A stretch of DNA of 5,026 nucleotides from Christensenella sp. UBA5399. Its GTDB lineage: Bacteria; Bacillota; Clostridia; Christensenellales; Christensenellaceae. The stretch lies in the NCBI GenBank assembly GCA_002407725.1, contig DHOD01000088.1:1-5026 (forward strand), read 5' to 3'. The translations under genes were made by a program, and so were the position numbers. The notes below the pieces were generated by a model that ran no database searches, was not told the origin of the DNA, and was given only the letters and a program-made list of their open reading frames with translations. Positions 1-5,026 of this stretch are shown here, in pieces. Each line of letters starts with the position of its first letter. The stretch's first letter is position 1.

Positions 1-432
1 GCGAATGTGGAGATATCCGAGCATGTGGGGGCGGATAATATTTTCATCTTTGGCGCGACGGTGGAGGAAATTGCGCGGATGGAGCGGTACGGGAGCTATC
101 ATCCCAGCGAGTTTTATGAGCAAAACACGGATATCCGCAACGCGCTCAACTGCCTGATCGACGGGACGCTGCCCGTGGAGGACAGCCAACAGTTTTCCAA
201 CTTGTACCATTCGCTGCTGTTCGGCGATTCGGAGAAGGCGGACAGGTATTACCTGCTGTATGATTTCGCATCGTATAACCAGACGTACATCGAGGCGATG
301 GATGCGTATGAAAACAAGGCAATGTGGGCCCGTATGGCGGCAAGCAATACCGCGGAATCTTACTTCTTCTGCGTTGACAGGACAATACAGGATTATAACG
401 ATCTCGTGTGGCATATGATAGCGCTTAAGTAA
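1..432 (+). CDS. glgP: Glycogen/maltodextrin phosphorylase, C-terminal part (5'-truncated by the window)
   Basis: This is the last 143 residues of a GT35 alpha-glucan phosphorylase, in frame from base 1. The enzyme phosphorolyses alpha-1,4-glucan ends to glucose-1-phosphate in the cytoplasm, using pyridoxal phosphate. The visible part opens with ANVEISEHVGADNIFIFG, which matches the family's GTLDGANVEI...NIFIFG block. It continues with TVEEI, a YNP-like stretch (YGSYHPSEFYE), a DFASY segment (family D-F-x-S-Y), and the closing SNTAESYFFCVDRTIQDY that corresponds to the family's N-T-A...FSSDRTI-x-EY. In this family the PLP-binding lysine lies about 20-30 residues before the ANVEI block, so it falls just outside the window. 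One visible departure is CV where most relatives have SS before DRTI. The GH13 gene starts 42 bases downstream on the same strand, which fits a glycogen or maltodextrin breakdown operon. The family call is secure. Whether the substrate is glycogen or maltodextrin cannot be told from this part. Confidence 0.95.
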   Translation, partial: ANVEISEHVGADNIFIFGATVEEIARMERYGSYHPSEFYEQNTDIRNALNCLIDGTLPVEDSQQFSNLYHSLLFGDSEKADRYYLLYDFASYNQTYIEAMDAYENKAMWARMAASNTAESYFFCVDRTIQDYNDLVWHMIALK

Positions 433-456
433 CCACCGATGAATCGGCGCTTACTT
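427..456 (+). other. Imperfect intercistronic stem-loop spanning the glgP stop codon
   Basis: AAGTAA (427-432, containing the glgP stop) pairs with TTACTT (451-456), and CCGA (436-439) pairs with TCGG (444-447) around a TGAA loop. Both pairings share one axis, with C433/C450 and A435/C448 as mismatches. About 11 of 13 positions pair. No T-run follows, so it is not a standard terminator. It ends 7 bases before the Shine-Dalgarno of the next gene and could affect mRNA stability or translation. This role is inference. Confidence 0.4.
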
Positions 457-463
457 CAATAAC

Positions 464-470
464 AGGGTGA
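464..470 (+). promoter_or_regulatory. Ribosome binding site of the GH13 gene
   Basis: AGGGTGA lies 3 bases before the ATG at 474, with the AGGG core 6 bases away. It supports that ATG as the start. It is weaker than a full AGGAGG. Confidence 0.6.
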
Positions 471-473
471 ATT

Positions 474-2486
474 ATGAAGGACATTGATTTTGCAAAGGAT
501 ATGCTGCATGACAGTGCCAGGGAGCGGTACCGCTCGCCGATGGGCGCCGTGACGGGTGGCACAAGGATTACGTTCCGGCTCTCGGTGCGGGAGCTTGTGT
601 TTGAAAAAGCATACCTGACGGTGCTGCGGGGCAGCAGTACGCAGGATATTGAAATGTACAGCGAGAGCGAGAATACGCTGGCTGCCGAATTTGAAGCGCC
701 GGGCGATCCGGAGGTCCTTTGGTACTGGTTCTCGGTCCGGTTGGCGGAAAACAGCTGGATCTATTATGGTGCGGCTGCCGGCTGCACAAGCGGCGTGGGC
801 AAGCTGTACTGGAATACGCCGCCCGCATATCAGCTGACAGTGCATGATCAGGCATTTTTGACGCCAAACTGGTTTAAGCATGCTACCATGTACCAGGTGT
901 TTCCCGACCGGTTCAGGCGGGGCATACCCGATAATATGGAGACAGGAGAGACATACCACCGGGGCAGGAACCGGGAAGTGTACCTGCATGAAAATTGGAA
1001 TGAAGAGCCGCTATACCAGCCGGTGACAGGCAAAATGTTCTATCAGCCGTGCGATTATTTTGGCGGAGACCTGGCGGGGATAGGGGAATCGTTGGATTAT
1101 TTTCGCGATATGGGCGTGACAGTGCTTTATTTAAACCCGATATTTGAGGCGGCGTCCAACCACCGGTATAACACGGGGGATTATTTGGAAGTAGACCCCT
1201 TCCTTGGGAATTTGGAAGATTTTCAGTTGCTGGTGAAAAGGGCGGAGCAGCGCGGCATCAAAATTATACTGGACGGTGTGTTTTCACATACTGGCGACGA
1301 TAGCGTGTATTTTAATAAATATGGAAATTATAACGATGTAGGGGCGTATCAAAGTAAGGAGTCGCCCTATTATAATTGGTACCAGTTTGACGAATATCCC
1401 GACCACTACAAAAGTTGGTGGGGGTTCGAGACGCTGCCGGAGGTCAATGAGCACAACCAGGACTGGATTGATTTTGTGATAGAAAATGACGACAGCGTGA
1501 TCAATACATGGCTGGACAGGGGGGCGGCGGGATTCCGGCTGGATGTGGCGGACGAACTGCCCGACGATACGATAGAAAAGATGCGCACGTCGCTGAAGCA
1601 TAACGGGCAGGACAATGTGCTGCTGGGCGAGGTGTGGGAGGATGCGACCATCAAGCAAAGCTATGGGACGCCGCGGACGTACGCGCTGGGGCGGGGCCTT
1701 GACAGTGTGATGAATTACCCTTTCACCAATGCGGTGGTGGATTTCCTGCTGTTTAACCTGGACGCGTATGCGTTGAAGGGTTTTCTGGTGGGGCAATGCC
1801 AGAACTATCCCAAAGAGATGTATTATTGCCTGATGAACCTGCTATCCTCGCATGATGTCGCGCGGATACGTACGCGGCTGGCGACACGGGTGGATGGGCA
1901 CGGCCTGACACGTGAGCAGCAGGCGTGCTTTGTGGTGACGGATGAGCAGGACAGCCACGGTGCCATCATGCAAAAACTGGCGGCGGCCATTCAGTTTTCG
2001 CTGCCGGGCGTGCCGTGCATCTATTATGGCGATGAATCGGGCATGAACGGGTTGATGGATCCGTTTAACCGCAGGCCGTATACAAAATGTGGAAATGATA
2101 TAACAGAATATTACAAAACGTTATCGAACATAAGAAAAGAATATGCCGCGATGCAAACAGGGCATGTGGCCTTTCTGACGCGGGCGGAGGATTTGCTGGG
2201 TATATTGCGGATTTGCGTGGAGGGACAGGACGCGCTGGGCATGGAAGCGGCGGACGGGGCGACATTGACTGTGGTCAACCGTTCCAAAGCCCACAAGACC
2301 TTTGTGTGTGATTTGTTTGCAGAACACCAGTGCCTGCCCTTGGGGTATGCGCAGTTTTTCCGTGATGTGGAATTGAAGCAGGCGAAAAGCCTGATCACAG
2401 GAGCGCAATGGGACATCAACGAGGGGTTGGTTTCAATTGATATTGCGCCGGAGAGTGCGGATGTAGTGGAGATTTTATGGCTTTGA
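474..2486 (+). CDS. GH13 alpha-glucan hydrolase, neopullulanase/cyclomaltodextrinase/amylopullulanase-like, intracellular
   Basis: This 670-residue enzyme probably hydrolyses alpha-1,4 (and perhaps alpha-1,6) bonds of maltodextrins, cyclodextrins or pullulan-type glucans. It has no signal peptide, so it should act in the cytoplasm. Residues about 20-125 look like a CBM34-type N-terminal beta domain. The (beta/alpha)8 barrel starts near YQVFPDRF (140-147). Conserved GH13 regions are GVTVLYLNPIF (214-224), NHRYNTGDY (229-237), DGVFSH (267-272), GFRLDVADE (353-361) with nucleophile D357, GEVWED (385-390) with acid/base E386, and SSHD (458-461) with transition-state stabiliser D461. PGVPCIYYGDESG (511-523) follows. 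All three catalytic carboxylates are present, and the length suits the GH13_20/GH13_39-like group. A beta domain C closes the protein from about 565. One oddity is that the family's Y-P-W-G after NRR (533-540) reads Y-T-K-C-G, inside a very AT-rich patch. It follows glgP by 42 bases and overlaps the HAD gene by 10. Family is near certain; exact bond and subfamily are inferred. Confidence 0.93.
   Translation: MKDIDFAKDMLHDSARERYRSPMGAVTGGTRITFRLSVRELVFEKAYLTVLRGSSTQDIEMYSESENTLAAEFEAPGDPEVLWYWFSVRLAENSWIYYGAAAGCTSGVGKLYWNTPPAYQLTVHDQAFLTPNWFKHATMYQVFPDRFRRGIPDNMETGETYHRGRNREVYLHENWNEEPLYQPVTGKMFYQPCDYFGGDLAGIGESLDYFRDMGVTVLYLNPIFEAASNHRYNTGDYLEVDPFLGNLEDFQLLVKRAEQRGIKIILDGVFSHTGDDSVYFNKYGNYNDVGAYQSKESPYYNWYQFDEYPDHYKSWWGFETLPEVNEHNQDWIDFVIENDDSVINTWLDRGAAGFRLDVADELPDDTIEKMRTSLKHNGQDNVLLGEVWEDATIKQSYGTPRTYALGRGLDSVMNYPFTNAVVDFLLFNLDAYALKGFLVGQCQNYPKEMYYCLMNLLSSHDVARIRTRLATRVDGHGLTREQQACFVVTDEQDSHGAIMQKLAAAIQFSLPGVPCIYYGDESGMNGLMDPFNRRPYTKCGNDITEYYKTLSNIRKEYAAMQTGHVAFLTRAEDLLGILRICVEGQDALGMEAADGATLTVVNRSKAHKTFVCDLFAEHQCLPLGYAQFFRDVELKQAKSLITGAQWDINEGLVSIDIAPESADVVEILWL
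2468..2471 (+). promoter_or_regulatory. Ribosome binding site of the HAD gene, inside the GH13 coding sequence
   Basis: GGAG (within GTGGAG) lies 5 bases before the ATG at 2477. It sits within the last codons of the GH13 gene, so the HAD gene can be reached by ribosomes ending on the upstream cistron. Confidence 0.6.
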
Positions 2487-3139
2487 AATATGACAACGTG
2501 TTGTTTGACTTCGATGGGACAATTATGGACAGTGGGCCGGGGATATTGCGGTGTGTGTGCGAGATTGTGGAGGAATTTGGATACGATATGCCGGAAGAGG
2601 CGGTGCTCAGGAAGTTTATCGGTCCGCCGCTCAAGCAGATATTCCGGCAGGTTTTTGATATCTCATCGCAGGAAACCGACTGCGTGGTGGACAGGTACAG
2701 GGAATTGCATAAGGAAAGCAACGCAATACTGGAGGCGGATGTGTACCCCGGTGTGGTGGGCCTGCTGCAAAGGCTGCGCAATGCAGGCGCAAAGGTGGGT
2801 ATTGCGTCGGTCAAGCGCGAAACCGCCGTGGTGGAAACGTTGAAAATACATGATATGATGGAATACTTTGATGTGGTGGCGGGCGGCCCGCCGGGCGTGG
2901 ATATCGTGCAGAAGGACCTGGTGATGCAGGACTGCATGGAGCGCATGGGCATAGGCGTGCAGGGCACGGTTATGGTGGGAGACAGCCTGTACGACGCGGA
3001 GGCGTCCGAACAACTGGGCGTGGATTTTTGTGTTGCGTTGTGGGGATATGGGTTTGACGACCCGGACGACGTAACAAAGCACCGGCAGGTGTTTGTGGCG
3101 AAGGATATTCCGGCGCTGGAAAGTTTTTTGTTTACTTGA
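2477..3139 (+). CDS. HAD-superfamily hydrolase, phosphoglycolate-phosphatase-like (subfamily IA)
   Basis: This 220-residue cytoplasmic phosphatase carries all HAD motifs. Motif I is DFDGT, with nucleophile D11 and acid/base D13. Motif II is IAS with S111. The motif III lysine is K146 in VQKD. Motif IV is VGDSLYD, with D169 and D173 for Mg2+. Residues about 17-90 form the helical C1 cap, and it contains FIGPPL (47-52), a hallmark of Gph/YqaB-like clostridial phosphatases. Length is normal. Beta-phosphoglucomutase, another HAD-IA enzyme often found in maltose operons, is less likely: its usual DLDGV motif is replaced by DFDGT, and the FIGPPL cap points to a phosphatase. The start overlaps the GH13 stop (ATG at 2477, TGA ending 2486), so translation is probably coupled. 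Its place after glgP and the amylase suggests work on a sugar phosphate or a damaged metabolite from glucan breakdown. The true substrate cannot be read from the sequence. Confidence 0.88.
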   Translation: MALKYDNVLFDFDGTIMDSGPGILRCVCEIVEEFGYDMPEEAVLRKFIGPPLKQIFRQVFDISSQETDCVVDRYRELHKESNAILEADVYPGVVGLLQRLRNAGAKVGIASVKRETAVVETLKIHDMMEYFDVVAGGPPGVDIVQKDLVMQDCMERMGIGVQGTVMVGDSLYDAEASEQLGVDFCVALWGYGFDDPDDVTKHRQVFVAKDIPALESFLFT

Positions 3140-3167
3140 AAAATATTTGCTCTGAACGGGGACTTTT

Positions 3168-3192
3168 TGCAATACGAAAAGTGATGCAATAC
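3168..3192 (+). repeat. Short direct repeat TGCAATAC x2
   Basis: TGCAATAC occurs at 3168-3175 and 3185-3192, each followed by an A-rich run (CGAAAA or AAAAAA). The period is 17 bases. It lies in the 57-base gap between the HAD stop and the terminator. No function is evident, and chance or local duplication is possible. Confidence 0.35.
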
Positions 3193-3196
3193 AAAA

Positions 3197-3219
3197 AAGC
3201 GGCTACAATGTAGCCGCTT
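3197..3219. terminator. Bidirectional intrinsic terminator between convergent genes
   Basis: A 9-bp perfect stem, AAGCGGCTA / TAGCCGCTT, encloses the loop CAATG. Read on the - strand, the GC-rich stem runs straight into TTTTTT 13 bases after the radical SAM stop codon, a textbook terminator. Read on the + strand, it is followed by CGC and TTTTT (3223-3227), 57 bases after the HAD stop. It probably ends both converging transcripts. Confidence 0.88.
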
Positions 3220-3231
3220 CGCTTTTTGCTA

Positions 3232-4710
3232 TTAAAGATTTGCCAGATGTGCAGGTTTTTCTGTCTCCCTGTCCACCTTGATACGCCCGCAGTGGCCGCA
3301 GTCCTCATGGGCATTGTCCACTTTTTTGTCCATCGCATGGTTGATGATGGCGTTGTGCGGGTAGTGGCCGCAGGACCACAGCTCGTCCGCGCGCACCTTC
3401 CATTTGGCCGCGATTGGATCGGTTTTGGAAGTCAGCTTGTCCACGCCCTCCAGGTCAAGGTCCTGTGTGGGCTGTGCGCCCGACTCGTTGACAACCTTGC
3501 GCAGCGCTTCCGGATTATCCAGCAGCGGGCAAGGACGCAGCAGGTTGTCGGAGAATGGCTGGCCTTCCTGGTACTTGCGGAACAGCGGGCTCCCAAGGGC
3601 CTCTTCCAGCGTGCATTCGTTGATGTTGTGCGTTGCATAGTGAATGAACGCGCAGGGTTCGCAGTCGCCGTTGGAATTGATGTGGAAGTAACGCCGCCCG
3701 CCCGCGATGCAGCCGCCGACGTATTCGCCGTCATTCCAGAAGTCAAGCAGGAAGATGGGCTTGTATTCACGCATTTCACGTACGCGCTGGTACATGTGCG
3801 CCCGCTGCTCGGGGGTGACGCAGAGGTCGATATCCGCGCCCGAACCGATGGGCATGTATGTGAACAGCCATCCAAACAGGCAGCCGTCGTCGATCATCTC
3901 GTTGATCCACTCGTCGCTGGCAATTGTCTTGTAGTTTTTGCTGGTGTATGTGCCGGAGAAGCCAAACGGGATGCGCGCATCCTTGAGCAGCTTCATACCG
4001 CGCTTAACAGCATCGTATGTGCCGTCGCCGCGACGGGAATCGGTCTCTTCCCTCGAGCCTTCGGCAGAAATCATGAATGTGAAGTTGCCTACGCGCAGCA
4101 GGTCCTGCACAAAATCTTCGTCGATCAGTGTGGCGTTGGTGAACGCGCCAAACGCGCAATCGCTGTGTTTTTCCGCAAGGCGGATCAGGTCCTTTTTACG
4201 CACAAGCGGCTCGCCGCCCGAATAGATGTAGAAGTATACGCCCAGCTCTTTGCCCTGGGTGATGATCTCATCCATTTTTTCATAAGTCAGGTTGTAGTGC
4301 TTGCCGTATTCGGCAGCCCAGCAGCCCACGCACTTGAGGTTGCAGGCGGAAGTCGGGTCCATCAGTATGGCCCAGGGAACGTTTACGCCCAGTTCTTTGC
4401 CCTTCTGTTTGGCAATGGGCATACCCTTGACGCCGGAATTCAGGAAGAAGTTGAGTATAAAACGCTTCAAATAGTTGGGGTCAAGATCGTTCAGCACGCG
4501 CTTGATCAGCACGCCCTGCCATGTTTCCTGCTCGTACCAGTCCGAAAAACGCTTGACAGCTTTGTTCCAGTCATTTCCCTTTGTGAATGTATCCGCCCAC
4601 TTCATCAGTTTGGGAAAATTCTTCACCGGGTCTTTTTCAAGATATTTGAAAGCAGCGGAAAACGCTACGTTGGCGCCAGCGGCTTTCACAGAATTTTTTA
4701 AACTTGCCAT
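3232..4710 (-). CDS. Radical SAM enzyme with SPASM-like C-terminal cysteine sites, substrate unknown
   Basis: This 492-residue protein should reduce S-adenosylmethionine at a [4Fe-4S] cluster to start radical chemistry. The start is ATG at 4710, preceded by GGAGG at an 8-base spacing; in-frame ATGs further upstream lack such a site. Residues 1-115 are a predicted helix-rich, Lys- and aromatic-rich extension. The radical SAM core begins with CNLKCVGC (C123, C127, C130, CX3CX2C), then GGEP (165-168) and the MISAEG segment (213-218). A SPASM/twitch-like set follows: C334, C350 and C353 (in GDCEPC) and C394 (in RPCP). A last group, C447 (SCGH) with C471 and C474 (CGHC), may bind another cluster or metal. 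The order of motifs resembles peptide-modifying and other SPASM enzymes, but no precursor-like small peptide is visible nearby. It is divergent from a TetR-type gene, so that regulator probably controls it. For 488 codons it uses no TTA, CTA or TCA. The enzyme class is firm; the reaction is unknown. Confidence 0.92.
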   Translation of the reverse strand: MASLKNSVKAAGANVAFSAAFKYLEKDPVKNFPKLMKWADTFTKGNDWNKAVKRFSDWYEQETWQGVLIKRVLNDLDPNYLKRFILNFFLNSGVKGMPIAKQKGKELGVNVPWAILMDPTSACNLKCVGCWAAEYGKHYNLTYEKMDEIITQGKELGVYFYIYSGGEPLVRKKDLIRLAEKHSDCAFGAFTNATLIDEDFVQDLLRVGNFTFMISAEGSREETDSRRGDGTYDAVKRGMKLLKDARIPFGFSGTYTSKNYKTIASDEWINEMIDDGCLFGWLFTYMPIGSGADIDLCVTPEQRAHMYQRVREMREYKPIFLLDFWNDGEYVGGCIAGGRRYFHINSNGDCEPCAFIHYATHNINECTLEEALGSPLFRKYQEGQPFSDNLLRPCPLLDNPEALRKVVNESGAQPTQDLDLEGVDKLTSKTDPIAAKWKVRADELWSCGHYPHNAIINHAMDKKVDNAHEDCGHCGRIKVDRETEKPAHLANL

Positions 4711-4718
4711 TAGAAAAA

Positions 4719-4723
4719 CCTCC
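4719..4723 (-). promoter_or_regulatory. Ribosome binding site that fixes the radical SAM start
   Basis: On the - strand, GGAGG lies 8 bases before ATG (4710-4708). The alternative in-frame ATGs at 4755 and 4725 would add a hydrophobic MFSYILLR... stretch. The 4725 ATG is itself immediately followed by the GGAGG, so the downstream ATG is preferred. Confidence 0.85.
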
Positions 4724-4763
4724 ATTGTACATCTAAGCAAAATATAAGAAAACATTTACATCT

Positions 4764-4777
4764 GTTGATTTATCAAC
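4764..4777. promoter_or_regulatory. Palindromic operator 1, probable TetR-family binding site
   Basis: GTTGATTTATCAAC is a 6+6 inverted repeat with a TT centre. It lies just downstream of the predicted radical SAM transcription start and overlaps the -35 area proposed for the regulator gene. A near copy lies exactly 70 bp to the right. TetR-family proteins usually bind short palindromes between divergent genes, so this is the expected place and shape. The link to this regulator is inference. Confidence 0.65.
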
Positions 4778-4805
4778 TACAATATATTTTACATATTGAT
4801 ATAAG
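4776..4805 (+). promoter_or_regulatory. Candidate promoter of the TetR-family gene (extended -10)
   Basis: TGATATAAG (4797-4805) fits an extended -10 (TGn then TATAAG, 5 of 6 to consensus). ACTACA at 4776-4781 is a weak -35 at 18-base spacing. The start would be near 4812, giving a leader of about 70 bases. The region is AT-rich, so a chance match is possible. Confidence 0.35.
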
Positions 4806-4813
4806 AAATTCAA
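4786..4813 (-). promoter_or_regulatory. Candidate promoter of the radical SAM gene
   Basis: On the - strand, TTGAAT (4813-4808) and TAAAAT (4791-4786) are separated by 16 bases, a fair sigma-A-type match. Transcription would begin near 4779, immediately before operator 1, leaving a leader of about 70 bases. It overlaps the candidate promoter on the other strand, so the two could exclude each other. Confidence 0.4.
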
Positions 4814-4833
4814 TAGTCAATCTTTTTTTTGCT

Positions 4834-4847
4834 GTTGATTTCTCAAC
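4834..4847. promoter_or_regulatory. Palindromic operator 2, probable TetR-family binding site
   Basis: GTTGATTTCTCAAC differs from operator 1 at one base (A to C), leaving a 5+5 inverted repeat with TTTC between the arms. Both copies are preceded by CT. It follows an 8-T run (4823-4830) and lies 36 bases before the regulator's ATG, inside its predicted leader, a position suited to autorepression. Confidence 0.6.
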
Positions 4848-4856
4848 ACTTTTTAG

Positions 4857-4871
4857 AAAATTGTCAATTTT
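4857..4871. repeat. 15-bp perfect palindrome next to the regulator's ribosome binding site
   Basis: AAAATTG-T-CAATTTT is a perfect inverted repeat around T4864. It ends one base before the GAGGTGA site. Its one-base centre prevents a tight RNA hairpin with all seven pairs, so protein binding is a better guess than RNA folding. It shares TTG/CAA with the operators but not the full arm. Its function is unproven. Confidence 0.4.
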
Positions 4872-4872
4872 T

Positions 4873-4879
4873 GAGGTGA
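4873..4879 (+). promoter_or_regulatory. Ribosome binding site of the TetR-family gene
   Basis: GAGGTGA lies 4 bases before the ATG at 4884, a good Shine-Dalgarno that supports this start. Confidence 0.8.
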
Positions 4880-4883
4880 AATT

Positions 4884-5026
4884 ATGAATCCAAAGGGTGG
4901 CAACAGAAGCGTCAGGAAAACAAAGGACAAGCTGCGCTATGCGCTGACAGAACTGCTGAAGGAAAAGCCTGTCAAAAGCATAACGGTGCGGGAAATTGCA
5001 GATCTGGTGGATATCAACCGGGGGAC
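4884..5026 (+). CDS. TetR/AcrR-family transcriptional regulator, N-terminal part (3'-truncated by the window)
   Basis: Only the first 47 codons are present. After a short basic lead (MNPKGGNRSVRKTKDK), the sequence follows the TetR DNA-binding domain. Helix 1 is KLRYALTELLKEK. PVKSITVREIADLVDINRG then matches the helix 2-turn-helix 3 region, whose family pattern is ITV-x-x-I-A-x-x-A/V-x-v-x-R-G/S-T-F-Y. The ligand-binding C-terminal domain lies outside the window, so no effector can be proposed. The protein probably binds the paired palindromes in front of its gene, repressing itself and the divergent radical SAM gene until a small molecule binds. That regulation is inferred from layout and site symmetry. 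The start at 4884 has a good ribosome binding site. Confidence 0.85.
   Translation, partial: MNPKGGNRSVRKTKDKLRYALTELLKEKPVKSITVREIADLVDINRG

Noticed and set aside
456..989. A 177-codon - strand open frame opposite the amylase N-terminus
   Set aside because: It is a shadow of the GH13 gene: no ribosome binding site that I can see, and Cys/His/Arg-rich composition typical of antisense translation.
2477..3139. HAD gene as beta-phosphoglucomutase of a maltose phosphorylase pathway
   Set aside because: Motif I is DFDGT, not the usual DLDGV, and the FIGPPL cap motif points to the phosphatase group. The neighbouring phosphorylase is GT35, which gives alpha- not beta-glucose-1-phosphate.
3152..3168. 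GAACGGGGACTTTTT-like motif, which recalls short dispersed Firmicute repeats
   Set aside because: Only one copy is present, there is no inverted partner, and it cannot be tied to a mobile element from this window.
2416..3189. A 257-codon - strand open frame opposite the HAD gene
   Set aside because: Its product is Ser/Pro/Thr-rich with no domain, while the + strand frame carries all four HAD motifs.
3226..4701. A 491-codon open frame on the + strand opposite the radical SAM gene
   Set aside because: It is in codon register with the real gene and is open only because that gene avoids TTA, CTA and TCA. Its product has no recognisable domain, and the start lies in the terminator region without a ribosome binding site.
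4711..4755. Longer start for the radical SAM protein at 4755 or 4725
   Set aside because: Neither has a good upstream Shine-Dalgarno, while GGAGG is well placed for the ATG at 4710.
4834..4853. Operator 2 plus downstream T's as a transcription attenuator
   Set aside because: The stem is only 5 bp and AT-rich, and it is followed by AC before five T's, too weak for an intrinsic terminator.

Overview
The window reads as chromosomal DNA from a low- to mid-GC anaerobic Firmicute, most likely a gut-type Clostridia. This is inferred from strong AGGAGG-like ribosome binding sites, coding DNA of roughly balanced base composition with AT-rich spacers, and protein sequences that resemble clostridial family members. 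No species-level call is possible from the sequence alone.

Left block (1-3139, + strand): three closely packed genes form the end of a storage-polysaccharide operon. They are the C-terminal 143 residues of glycogen/maltodextrin phosphorylase (glgP, cut by the window start), a complete cytoplasmic GH13 neopullulanase/cyclomaltodextrinase-type amylase with an N-terminal CBM34-like domain, and a HAD-superfamily phosphatase whose start overlaps the amylase stop by 10 bases. Phosphorylase shortens linear alpha-1,4 chains to glucose-1-phosphate, and the GH13 enzyme can open or debranch the remaining maltodextrins. The HAD enzyme probably removes phosphate from a small sugar-phosphate-like metabolite. 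A bidirectional hairpin terminator at 3197-3219 closes the block.

Right block (3232-5026): a complete radical SAM enzyme lies on the - strand. It has a CX3CX2C cluster motif, a SPASM-like cysteine set and a further C-terminal cysteine group. It is divergent from the start of a TetR/AcrR-family regulator on the + strand, which is cut by the window end. The 173-base AT-rich spacer holds two nearly identical palindromes, GTTGATTTATCAAC and GTTGATTTCTCAAC, exactly 70 bp apart. It also holds overlapping back-to-back promoter-like motifs and a 15-bp perfect palindrome beside the regulator's ribosome binding site. This looks like an autoregulated TetR/radical-SAM module whose substrate is unknown, and it is the most interesting part of the window.

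I saw no tRNA, rRNA, CRISPR array, insertion sequence or attachment site. There is no gene-free stretch above 300 bases.
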